Source: Microbacterium sp. oral taxon 186 str. F0373 (GTDB taxonomy: Bacteria; Actinomycetota; Actinomycetes; Actinomycetales; Microbacteriaceae). From it: a stretch of DNA of 64,000 bases. Position 1 is the stretch's first letter. Every line of letters begins with the position of its first letter. The stretch is taken from the NCBI RefSeq assembly GCF_000411455.1, contig NZ_KE150457.1, forward strand, positions 1,576,023 to 1,640,022. Reading direction: 5' to 3'. Positions 45,723 through 53,790 of the stretch are shown here, piece by piece. The notes beneath the pieces were generated by a model, which saw only the letters and a program-made list of their open reading frames with translations, searched no databases and was not told where the DNA came from. The translations under genes were made by a program, and so were the position numbers.

Positions 45723-47072
45723 ATGAGCATCATCGACAGCGCCGTCGTCGGCGGTCCGTCCCTGGCGCAGGAGCGCCGTCTCGTCACCGCGATCCCCGGC
45801 CCCCGGTCGCAGGAACTTCTGGCGCGCAAGAGCGCCGCCGTCGCAGCGGGCGTCGCGCACACGGTGCCCATCGAAGCCGTCGCCGCCGGCGGGGGCGTCG
45901 TGGTCGACGCCGACGGCAACTCGCTCATCGACCTCGGCAGTGGCATCGCCGTCACGAGCGTGGGCAACGCCCACCCGGGCGTCGTGGCGGCCGTCCAGGC
46001 CGCCGTCGCGCAGATGACGCACACCTGCTTCATGATCTCGCCGTACGAGTCGTACGTGGCCGTCGCCGAGAAGCTCAACCGTCTCACGCCCGGCGACCAC
46101 GCGAAGAAGTCGGCGCTGTTCAACTCCGGCGCGGAAGCCGTCGAGAACGCGATCAAGATCGCCCGCAAGGCCACCGGCCGTTCGGCCGTCGTCGCGTTCG
46201 ACCACGCTTACCACGGCCGCACCAATCTCACGATGGCCCTCACGGCGAAGTCGATGCCGTACAAGAGCGGATTCGGTCCGTTCGCCTCCGAGGTCTACCG
46301 CGTTCCGGCCTCGTACCCGCTGCGCGACGGGCTGAGCGGTGCGGATGCCGCTGCCAAGGCCATCTCGTTGATCGAGAAGCAGATCGGCGCCGACAACCTT
46401 GCGGCCGTCATCATCGAACCGATCCAGGGCGAGGGCGGCTTCATCGTGCCCGCCGAGGGATTCCTTCCCGCGGTCGTCGACTGGTGCCGCGCCCACGGCG
46501 TCGTCTTCATCGCCGACGAGGTGCAGACGGGCTTCGCCCGCACCGGAGCGATGTTCGCGAGCGAACTGTTCGGCATCGTGCCGGACCTCATCACGACGGC
46601 CAAGGGCATCGCGGGCGGCATGCCGCTGGCGGCGGTCACCGGTCGCGCCGAGATCATGGATGCCACCCACGGAGGGGGCCTCGGCGGCACCTACGGCGGC
46701 AACCCGGTCGCCTGCGCGGCGGCGATCGCCGCGATCGACGCCTTCGAGAACGACGGGATGCTCGAGCGGGCGCGCGAGATCGGGGGGATCCTCCGCGCCC
46801 GCTTCGAGTCCCTGCAGCAGTCCGACGCGCGCATCGGCGAGGTGCGCGGAGCCGGCGCGATGATCGCGGTCGAGTTCGTCGACCCCGAGACGAAGGCCCC
46901 GGATGCCGCCCTGACCTCCGCCGTCGCGAAGGCGGCGATCGCGGAGGGCGTGATCGTCCTCACCTGCGGCACCTACGGCAACGTCATCCGCTTCCTGCCG
47001 CCTCTGTCGATCTCCGACGAGCTGCTCACCGAGGGCGTCGACGTCGTCGCCGCCGCCCTCGCCGCCCACTGA
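45723..47072 (+). CDS. gabT: 4-aminobutyrate transaminase (class III)
   Basis: A 449-residue class III PLP aminotransferase. It converts GABA and 2-oxoglutarate to succinate semialdehyde and glutamate. Motifs are IIEPIQGEGGFIVP, FIADEVQTGFARTG and TTAKGIAGGMPLAAVTG, whose Lys binds PLP. The first residues (MSIIDSAVVGGPSLAQERRL) fit actinobacterial GabT. It opens the operon; putrescine oxidase follows after 34 bp with AGAGGAGA upstream. The 154 bp before it separate it from the PucR-type gene and hold imperfect repeats of TGTAC and CCGCG. Confidence 0.92.
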   Translation: MSIIDSAVVGGPSLAQERRLVTAIPGPRSQELLARKSAAVAAGVAHTVPIEAVAAGGGVVVDADGNSLIDLGSGIAVTSVGNAHPGVVAAVQAAVAQMTHTCFMISPYESYVAVAEKLNRLTPGDHAKKSALFNSGAEAVENAIKIARKATGRSAVVAFDHAYHGRTNLTMALTAKSMPYKSGFGPFASEVYRVPASYPLRDGLSGADAAAKAISLIEKQIGADNLAAVIIEPIQGEGGFIVPAEGFLPAVVDWCRAHGVVFIADEVQTGFARTGAMFASELFGIVPDLITTAKGIAGGMPLAAVTGRAEIMDATHGGGLGGTYGGNPVACAAAIAAIDAFENDGMLERAREIGGILRARFESLQQSDARIGEVRGAGAMIAVEFVDPETKAPDAALTSAVAKAAIAEGVIVLTCGTYGNVIRFLPPLSISDELLTEGVDVVAAALAAH

Positions 47073-47106
47073 CCCGCCCCGGCCCCGCGCCTACAGAGGA
47101 GACACA

Positions 47107-48468
47107 ATGACCGAGATCACGCGCGACGTCGTCGTCATCGGCGCCGGAGCGGCGGGACTGACCGCCGCCAACCAGCTCAAGAAGGCGGGGCTGTCGGTCG
47201 CCGTGCTCGAAGCCCGCGACCGCGTCGGCGGGCGTCTGTGGACCGACACGATCGAGGGTGCGATGCTCGAGATCGGCGGCCAGTGGGTCTCGCCCGACCA
47301 GGATGCGCTCAAGGAGACCATCGCGGAGCTGGGGCTGGAGACCTTCGACCGCTACCGCGACGGCGACAGCGTGTACATCGGACCCGATGGCATCGCCCAC
47401 CGCTACACCGGCGAGATGTTCCCCGTGAGCGCCGAGACCGAGAAGACCATCGCCGAGGTCACCGCACGCCTCGACGCGATGGTCGCCGAGATCGACCCCG
47501 ACCGCCCCTGGGCCCATCCGCAGGCGGCGCAGTGGGACACCGTCTCCTGGGATGCGTGGCTGCGCGAGCAGACCGAGGACGACGAGGCCATCCGCAACCT
47601 CGCCTTCCCCACCGGATCGGCGATGCTCACGAAGCCGACCCATTCCTTCTCACTGCTGCAGTCGCTGCTGATGGCGGCATCCGCCGGAAGCTACACGAAC
47701 CTCGTCGACGCCGACTTCATCCTCGACAAGCGCGTCGTCGGCGGACTGCAGCAGGTGCCGCTGCTGTTGGCCGAGCGCCTGGGCGACGACGTCTTCCTGG
47801 GCCAGCCGGTGCGTACCCTGGAGTACTCCGAGGGAGAGGGCGTCGTGGCCGTCGCCGACGGTGTCACCGTTCGCGCCCGCCACGCGATCCTGGCGCTCGC
47901 GCCGGTGCTGTACAACCGCATCTCGTTCGTGCCGCCGCTGCCGCGTCTGCAGCATCAGATGCACCAGCACATCTCGATGGGCTTCGTCATCAAGGTGCAC
48001 GCCGTCTACGAGACGCCCTTCTGGCGAGAGAAGGGCCTGTCGGGCACGGCGTTCAGCCCCTACGAGCTCTCGCACGAGGCCTACGACAACACGAACCACG
48101 GCGATGAGCGCGGAACCCTCGTGGGCTTCGTCTCCGACCGCACGGCCGACGACCTGTTCCGCCTCAGCGCCGAGGAGCGCAAGGAGCGCATCCTCGAGTC
48201 GCTCAGCCACTACTACGGCCCCGAGGCGAAGGATCCGGTCGTCTACTACGAGAGCGACTGGGGCAGCGAGGAGTGGACGCGCGGCGCGTACGCGGCATCG
48301 TTCGACCTCGGCGGCCTGCACCGTTACGGGGCCGACCTGCGCACCCCCGTCGGACCGATCCACTTCGCCTGCAGCGACATGGCCGGCGCCGGCTACCAGC
48401 ACGTCGACGGAGCCATCCGCATGGGGCGCCTCGCGGCGCAGCAGATCCTGGACGAGGTCCACACGTGA
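47107..48468 (+). CDS. puo: Putrescine oxidase-like flavin amine oxidase
   Basis: A 453-residue FAD amine oxidase. The N-terminal Rossmann motif GAGAAGLTAANQL is followed by EARDRVGGRLWTD. The substrate-side part has GSAMLTKPTHSFSLLQSLLMAASAG (in parts), and the C-terminal FAD segment ACSDMAGAGYQHVDGAIRMG. Overall it resembles Kocuria/Rhodococcus putrescine oxidase, which makes 4-aminobutanal, ammonia and H2O2. Genes for the next steps are beside it. Tyramine or another amine is an alternative substrate. Confidence 0.85.
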   Translation: MTEITRDVVVIGAGAAGLTAANQLKKAGLSVAVLEARDRVGGRLWTDTIEGAMLEIGGQWVSPDQDALKETIAELGLETFDRYRDGDSVYIGPDGIAHRYTGEMFPVSAETEKTIAEVTARLDAMVAEIDPDRPWAHPQAAQWDTVSWDAWLREQTEDDEAIRNLAFPTGSAMLTKPTHSFSLLQSLLMAASAGSYTNLVDADFILDKRVVGGLQQVPLLLAERLGDDVFLGQPVRTLEYSEGEGVVAVADGVTVRARHAILALAPVLYNRISFVPPLPRLQHQMHQHISMGFVIKVHAVYETPFWREKGLSGTAFSPYELSHEAYDNTNHGDERGTLVGFVSDRTADDLFRLSAEERKERILESLSHYYGPEAKDPVVYYESDWGSEEWTRGAYAASFDLGGLHRYGADLRTPVGPIHFACSDMAGAGYQHVDGAIRMGRLAAQQILDEVHT

Positions 48469-49349
48469 GCGGGCACGTCGTCGTCGGATACACCGCGACC
48501 AAGCCCGGACGCGACGCCGTCGCGTTCGCCGCGCGGCTCGCGGCGGCCCTCGACGCCGTGCTCGACGTCGCGATCATCCTGCCCAGCTCCGACCGCAGCG
48601 TCATCACGCCCCCGGATGCCGGGTACGAACGGCACCTGCACGCGCAGGCGCAGACCTGGATCGCCCAGGCGATCGATCGGATCCCCGCCGACGTCGTCGC
48701 GCACGCCCATGTGCGCCCGGCCGAGTCGTTCGCCGAGGGCCTCATCGAGATCGCCGACGAACTGGGTGCCTCGTACATCGTGGTCGGCGCCGCCGACGGC
48801 GCCTCGCGCGGCCGGCACCGCCTCGGCTCGACGACGAGCGAGCTGCTGCACTCGTCGGATGTGCCGGTCGTCCTCGTCCCGCGGGGGGCACGCAAGATCG
48901 CGCCCGAGACCGGCATCACCCGGCTGACGGTCGCGATCGGCATGCGGCCCGGGGCCGACGCCCTCATCGCCGAGACCGCAGCGCTCGCGGAGACCCTCGG
49001 CGTGCCCGTCCGACTGCTCTCCCTGCTGCCGGTCGATCTTCCGCCGTCCGCCGACACGGGCGCCATCCGCCTCGCCGGCACGACGAAGGCCGACGAGGTG
49101 CTCGCGGCGGCTCGGGCGGAGCTTCCTGGCGGCCTGCACACCGACGTCGCGGTCGCCGCCGGCGACAGCATCGAGGAGGCCGTGTCCTACCTCGACTGGC
49201 AGCCGGGTGAACTCGTGCTCGTCGGCTCGAGCCGCCTCGCGCAGCCGCGCCGCCTGTTCCTCGGCTCGACCGCGGCGAAGATGCTGCACGAGATCACCGT
49301 GCCGGTGATCGTCGTCCCCCGAACCCACTCCGAGGAGTCTCGACGATGA
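48465..49349 (+). CDS. Universal stress protein, tandem UspA domains
   Basis: A 294-residue protein with two Usp domains (about residues 1-140 and 148-290). The first has the ATP motif GAADGASRGRHRLGSTTSE and VVLVPRG. The second has GSSRLAQPRRLFLGSTAAK. The GTG start overlaps the oxidase stop and its end overlaps the permease ATG, so it is made with the catabolic enzymes. Usp proteins bind ATP and modulate partners. A USP next to an amine permease may regulate it, perhaps in response to H2O2 made by the oxidase; that is inference. Confidence 0.9.
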   Translation: MSGHVVVGYTATKPGRDAVAFAARLAAALDAVLDVAIILPSSDRSVITPPDAGYERHLHAQAQTWIAQAIDRIPADVVAHAHVRPAESFAEGLIEIADELGASYIVVGAADGASRGRHRLGSTTSELLHSSDVPVVLVPRGARKIAPETGITRLTVAIGMRPGADALIAETAALAETLGVPVRLLSLLPVDLPPSADTGAIRLAGTTKADEVLAAARAELPGGLHTDVAVAAGDSIEEAVSYLDWQPGELVLVGSSRLAQPRRLFLGSTAAKMLHEITVPVIVVPRTHSEESRR

Positions 49350-50899
49350 GCACACCCTCCACGACCGACGCCGCCTCCACGACCGGGGCTCTCTCCAGCA
49401 AGGGACTCAGCGCCGGCACGATCGGCCTGATCGGCGCCGTCGTCATCGGGATCTCCTGCATCGCCCCGGCGTACACGTTCACGGCGGCCGTCGGCCCCAC
49501 GGCATCCGCGGTGGGCGCGCAGATCCCGGCGATCATCCTCGTGGGATTCATCCCGATGCTCCTGGTCGCCTTCGGCTACCGCGAGCTCAACAACCGCATG
49601 CCGGATGCCGGGACCAGCTTCACCTGGGCGGCGCGCGCCTTCGGACCGTGGGTCGGCTGGATGGCCGGGTGGGGACTCGTGGTCGCCACGATCCTCGTGC
49701 TGTCGAACCTGGCCGGCGTCGCCGTGGACTTCCTCTTCTTGCTGCTGTCGCAGGTGACGGGCAACGCCGAGATCGCCGACCTCGCGTCGAACACGTGGAT
49801 CAACGTGGGCGTGTGTCTTCTGTTCATGCTCGCGGCCACCTTCATCTCCTACCGCGACATGCAGACCACCCAGAAGCTGCAGTACGTGCTCGTGACCTTC
49901 CAGGTCGCCGTGCTGCTGTTCTTCGCGATCGCCGCCATCGTCGAGGCCGTCAGCGGCAAGGGCTTCGACGTCCAGCCGTTCGAAATCGGCTGGTTCAACC
50001 CGTTCGCCGTCAGCTCGTTCAGCGCGTTCGCCGCGGGCCTGTCGCTGTCGATCTTCATCTTCTGGGGGTGGGACGTCACCCTCACCATGAACGAGGAGAC
50101 GAAGGACCCCGAGAGGACGCCGGGTCGTGCAGCGACCATCACGGTGCTGACGATCGTCTCGATCTACCTCCTGCTGGCCGTCGCGATGATCATGTACGCC
50201 GGGGTCGGCACGGGGGAGCTGGGTCTGGGCAACGAGGACATCCAGGGCAACGTGTTCTTCCACCTGTCCGGACCGATCCTCGGGCCACTCGCCTTCCTCG
50301 TGTCGCTCGCGGTGCTCACCTCGTCGGCGTCGTCGCTGCAGTCGACGTTCGTGGGACCGGCGCGCACGCTCCTGTCGATGGGACACTACGGCGCCCTCCC
50401 GCCGGCGTTCGCGCGGGTCAGCCCGCGCTTCTTCACGCCCGGCTTCGCCACGATCGTGTCGGCGGTGGTCGCCTCCGCGTTCTACGCGGTCATGCGCGTG
50501 GTGAGTGAGAACACCCTCTGGGACACGATCCTCACGCTCGGCATGATGATCTGCTTCTACTACGGCATCACGGCTTTCGCGTGCGTCTGGTACTTCCGCA
50601 AGCAGTGGTTCGACTCGGTGCGCACCGTCTTCTTCACGTTCCTGTTCCCGCTCGTGGGCGGCGTGATCCTCGGCATCCTGTTCTTCACGACGCTCATCGA
50701 CTCCATGAAACCCGAGTACGGCTCCGGCGCCAACGTCGGCGGCGTCGGGATCGTCTTCATCCTCGGCATGCTCATCATCGTGGTGGGTATCGCCCTCATG
50801 ATCTGGCAGTCGGTGACACGTCCCGCGTTCTTCCGCGGCGAGACCCTCGCCACGGACGCCCCTGCCAGCACCCGTCGCCTGAAGGAGGCCGCACGTTGA
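49346..50899 (+). CDS. APC family amino acid/polyamine permease
   Basis: A 517-residue permease with about twelve helices. The APC signature region is in TIGLIGAVVIGISCIAPAYTFT at the N-terminus. GTSFTWAARAFGPWVGWMAGWG marks helix 2-3, and SIFIFWGWDVTLTMNEETKDP helix 6. By position it imports putrescine, GABA or a related amine for the neighbouring enzymes. It overlaps the USP gene by ATGA and the first aldehyde dehydrogenase gene by TTGA. Confidence 0.9.
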   Translation: MSTPSTTDAASTTGALSSKGLSAGTIGLIGAVVIGISCIAPAYTFTAAVGPTASAVGAQIPAIILVGFIPMLLVAFGYRELNNRMPDAGTSFTWAARAFGPWVGWMAGWGLVVATILVLSNLAGVAVDFLFLLLSQVTGNAEIADLASNTWINVGVCLLFMLAATFISYRDMQTTQKLQYVLVTFQVAVLLFFAIAAIVEAVSGKGFDVQPFEIGWFNPFAVSSFSAFAAGLSLSIFIFWGWDVTLTMNEETKDPERTPGRAATITVLTIVSIYLLLAVAMIMYAGVGTGELGLGNEDIQGNVFFHLSGPILGPLAFLVSLAVLTSSASSLQSTFVGPARTLLSMGHYGALPPAFARVSPRFFTPGFATIVSAVVASAFYAVMRVVSENTLWDTILTLGMMICFYYGITAFACVWYFRKQWFDSVRTVFFTFLFPLVGGVILGILFFTTLIDSMKPEYGSGANVGGVGIVFILGMLIIVVGIALMIWQSVTRPAFFRGETLATDAPASTRRLKEAAR

Positions 50900-52350
50900 T
50901 CACGCAAAGCGCACTGCTCGAGAAGGTTCCCCGCGGGCTGTTCATCGGCGGCGAGTGGGTCGCCGGCTCGGCCGGCACCTTCCCCGTCGTCGATCCCGCG
51001 ACCGGTGAGACCCTGGTCGAGATCGCCGACGCGTCGCCCGAAGACGGCATCCGCGCCCTGGACGCGGCGGTCGCGGCTCAGGAGGAGTGGGCGGCGACCG
51101 CGCCGCGGCGCCGCAGCGACATCCTCCGCCGGGCATTCGACCTGCTGATGGAGCGCGCCGACGAGATCGCCCTGCTGATGACCCTCGAGATGGGCAAGCC
51201 TCTCGCGGAGGCGCGCGGCGAGATCACCTACGGCGGCGAGTTCCTGCGCTGGTTCAGCGAGGAGGCGGTGCGCATCTCGGGCCGGTTCGGCTCGAACCCC
51301 GAGGGCACGGGACGCATGATCGTCAGCCAGCGCCCCGTCGGACCGTGCTTCTTCATCACCCCGTGGAACTTCCCGCTCGCGATGGCCACCCGCAAGATCG
51401 CCCCGGCGCTCGCCGCCGGCTGCACGGTGGTCATCAAGCCGGCCGAGCTCACCCCACTGACGACGCTCGCCTTCGTCGACATCCTGGTCGAGGCGGGCCT
51501 TCCGGCGGGGGTCGTCAACGTCGTCACCACGACCCGCTCGGGGGCGCTCTCGGCGCCGATCATCGCCGACCCGCGCCTGCGCAAGCTCTCCTTCACCGGC
51601 TCGACGCCGGTCGGCAAGAAGCTCATCGCCCAGGCGGCCGAGGGCGTACTGCGCGTGTCGATGGAGCTGGGCGGCAACGCCCCGTTCGTCGTGTTCGACG
51701 ACGCCGACCTCGACAAGGCCGTCGACGGCGCGATGCTCGCCAAGTTCCGCAACATCGGCCAGGCGTGCACCGCCGCCAACCGCTTCATCGTGCACGCGTC
51801 CGTCGCCGAGGAGTTCGCCCGTCGCGTCACCGAGCGGGTCGCCGCGATGCGCGTGGGCCGCGGAACCGAGGACGGCGTGCAGATCGGTCCGCTCATCGAC
51901 CGCAAGGCCGTCGAGGGCGCCGAGGCGCTCGTCTCGGATGCCGTCGCGCGCGGTGCACGCCTGCTCGCCGGCGGATCGGCCATCGATGGCCCGGGGACGT
52001 TCTTCGAGCCCACCGTGATCACGGACGTGGCCGGCGGCAGCGACATCCTCCGCGAGGAGATCTTCGGCCCGGTGCTGGCGATCGCCACGTTCAGCGACGA
52101 GGAGGAGGCCGTGCGCCTCGCCAACGACACGGAGTACGGTCTGGTGTCCTACGTCTTCACCGAGGATCTCGCGCGCGGCATGCGGATGATCGACCGTCTG
52201 GAAACCGGCATGATGGGCCTGAACGCGGGCGTCGTCTCCAACGCGGCGGCGCCGTTCGGCGGTGTCAAGCAGTCCGGAGTGGGCCGTGAGGGGGGCCTCG
52301 AAGGCATCCACGAGTTCCTCTCGATCAAGTACACGCTGATCCCCGCCTGA
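50896..52350 (+). CDS. NAD(P)-dependent aldehyde dehydrogenase (succinate-semialdehyde type)
   Basis: A 484-residue aldehyde dehydrogenase. Landmarks are FITPWNFPLAM, the NAD-site FTGSTPVGK, catalytic Glu in SMELGGNAPFVV, and nucleophilic Cys in GQACTAANRFIV. Length and motifs fit GabD-type succinate-semialdehyde dehydrogenase, which ends GABA breakdown at succinate. The start is a TTG overlapping the permease stop, chosen because GGAGG lies 7 bp before it and LITQSALLEKVPRGLFIGGEW (in parts) is the family N-terminus. It may instead oxidise 4-aminobutanal, with the next gene doing the succinate step. Confidence 0.88.
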   Translation: MITQSALLEKVPRGLFIGGEWVAGSAGTFPVVDPATGETLVEIADASPEDGIRALDAAVAAQEEWAATAPRRRSDILRRAFDLLMERADEIALLMTLEMGKPLAEARGEITYGGEFLRWFSEEAVRISGRFGSNPEGTGRMIVSQRPVGPCFFITPWNFPLAMATRKIAPALAAGCTVVIKPAELTPLTTLAFVDILVEAGLPAGVVNVVTTTRSGALSAPIIADPRLRKLSFTGSTPVGKKLIAQAAEGVLRVSMELGGNAPFVVFDDADLDKAVDGAMLAKFRNIGQACTAANRFIVHASVAEEFARRVTERVAAMRVGRGTEDGVQIGPLIDRKAVEGAEALVSDAVARGARLLAGGSAIDGPGTFFEPTVITDVAGGSDILREEIFGPVLAIATFSDEEEAVRLANDTEYGLVSYVFTEDLARGMRMIDRLETGMMGLNAGVVSNAAAPFGGVKQSGVGREGGLEGIHEFLSIKYTLIPA

Positions 52351-52402
52351 TCCCTGCCCCTGACGCCACCCGACCCTCGGTCGACACGAACGGAGAACGA
52401 CG

Positions 52403-53767
52403 ATGACGTATGCGGTTGTGAACCCCGCCACCGGCGAGACGCTCGCCACCTACCCCGACTTCACGGCCGCCGAGGTCGAGGCCGCCGTCGCGGCCGCGCA
52501 CGAGGCGGCCCAGACGTGGGGGCGCACCTCGACGCCGGCGGATCGTGCGGCGCTGCTGCGCCGCGTCGCCGAGCTGCACCGCGAGCGGCGCGACGAGCTG
52601 GCCGCGATCATCGTGCGGGAGATGGGCAAGCCTCTCGCCGCGGCGGAGGGCGAGGTCGACTTCGCCGCGGACATCACGCAGTTCTACGCCGATCACATCG
52701 GCGAGATCACCGGTGACCGGCCGATCGACATCCTCGGGGAGGGCACCGCGGTGATCCGCCGCTCGCCGCTGGGCGTGCTGCTGGGCATCATGCCGTGGAA
52801 CTTCCCGTACTACCAGGTCGCGCGATTCGCGGCGCCGAACCTTGCGATCGGCAACACCATCCTGCTCAAGCACGCACCGCAATGCCCGCAGTCGGCCGCC
52901 GCGATCGCCCGGATCTACGCCGATGCGGGCTTCCCGGTCGGCGCGTACGTCGACGTCCGTCTGACCAACGACCAGGCGGCCGAGGTCATCGCCGATCGCC
53001 GTGTGCACGGCGTCTCGGTGACCGGCAGCGAGCGCGCGGGCGCCGCGGTCGCCGAGATCGCGGGGCGCAACCTCAAGAAGGTCGTGCTCGAGCTGGGCGG
53101 CTCCGACCCGTTCATCCTGCTGTCCACCGACGATCTCGACGCCGCGGTGCAGGCTGCCGTGGACGCACGCCTGGACAACAACGGGCAGTCCTGCAACGGC
53201 GCCAAGCGCTTCCTCGTCGCCGACGAGCTCTACGACGGTTTCGTCGAGAAGTTCGCCGCCGCTATGGACGCGGCGAAGGTCGGCGATCCGTTCGCCGAGG
53301 ACACCGTGCTGGGGCCGCTGTCCTCGCTCGCCGCCGCCGAGCGGCTTCAGGACCAGGTCGATCGCGCCGTCGCGCAGGGAGCGACGGTGGTCACGGGAGG
53401 CTCGCGCGACGGGGCCTTCTTCCCCGGAACGGTCATCACGGGCGTGACGGCGGAGATGGACGCATACCGTGAGGAGTTCTTCGGACCCGTCGGCGTCGTC
53501 TATCGCGTCAGTGGTGAGGAGGAGGCGATCGAGATCGCCAACGGCACCGAGTTCGGACTCGGCTCCTATCTCTTCACCACCGACGAGGAGCAGGCGGCCC
53601 GCGTCGCCGATCGCATCGAGGCCGGCATGGTCTACGTCAACATCGTCCTCGCCGACTCGCCTGAGCTGCCCTTCGGCGGCATCAAGCGCAGCGGCACCGG
53701 ACGCGAGATGGGTCTGCTCGCCGCCGAGGAGTTCGTCAACAAGAAGCTGATCCGCATCGCCGGCTGA
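52403..53767 (+). CDS. NAD-dependent aldehyde dehydrogenase, second operon copy (SSADH/4-aminobutanal dehydrogenase)
   Basis: A 454-residue aldehyde dehydrogenase of the shorter Sad/GabD2-like group. Landmarks are [20 protein letters not shown], catalytic Glu in [12 protein letters not shown], and Cys in [12 protein letters not shown]. Two aldehyde dehydrogenases are expected in a putrescine-to-succinate pathway: one for 4-aminobutanal and one for succinate semialdehyde. Which is which cannot be told by motif. The ATG has GGAGA upstream and lies 52 bp after the previous gene. It is probably the last gene of the operon; the next gene is convergent. Confidence 0.88.
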   Translation: MTYAVVNPATGETLATYPDFTAAEVEAAVAAAHEAAQTWGRTSTPADRAALLRRVAELHRERRDELAAIIVREMGKPLAAAEGEVDFAADITQFYADHIGEITGDRPIDILGEGTAVIRRSPLGVLLGIMPWNFPYYQVARFAAPNLAIGNTILLKHAPQCPQSAAAIARIYADAGFPVGAYVDVRLTNDQAAEVIADRRVHGVSVTGSERAGAAVAEIAGRNLKKVVLELGGSDPFILLSTDDLDAAVQAAVDARLDNNGQSCNGAKRFLVADELYDGFVEKFAAAMDAAKVGDPFAEDTVLGPLSSLAAAERLQDQVDRAVAQGATVVTGGSRDGAFFPGTVITGVTAEMDAYREEFFGPVGVVYRVSGEEEAIEIANGTEFGLGSYLFTTDEEQAARVADRIEAGMVYVNIVLADSPELPFGGIKRSGTGREMGLLAAEEFVNKKLIRIAG

Positions 53768-53790
53768 CGCTGCGGTGCTGTCGGCCCGGC

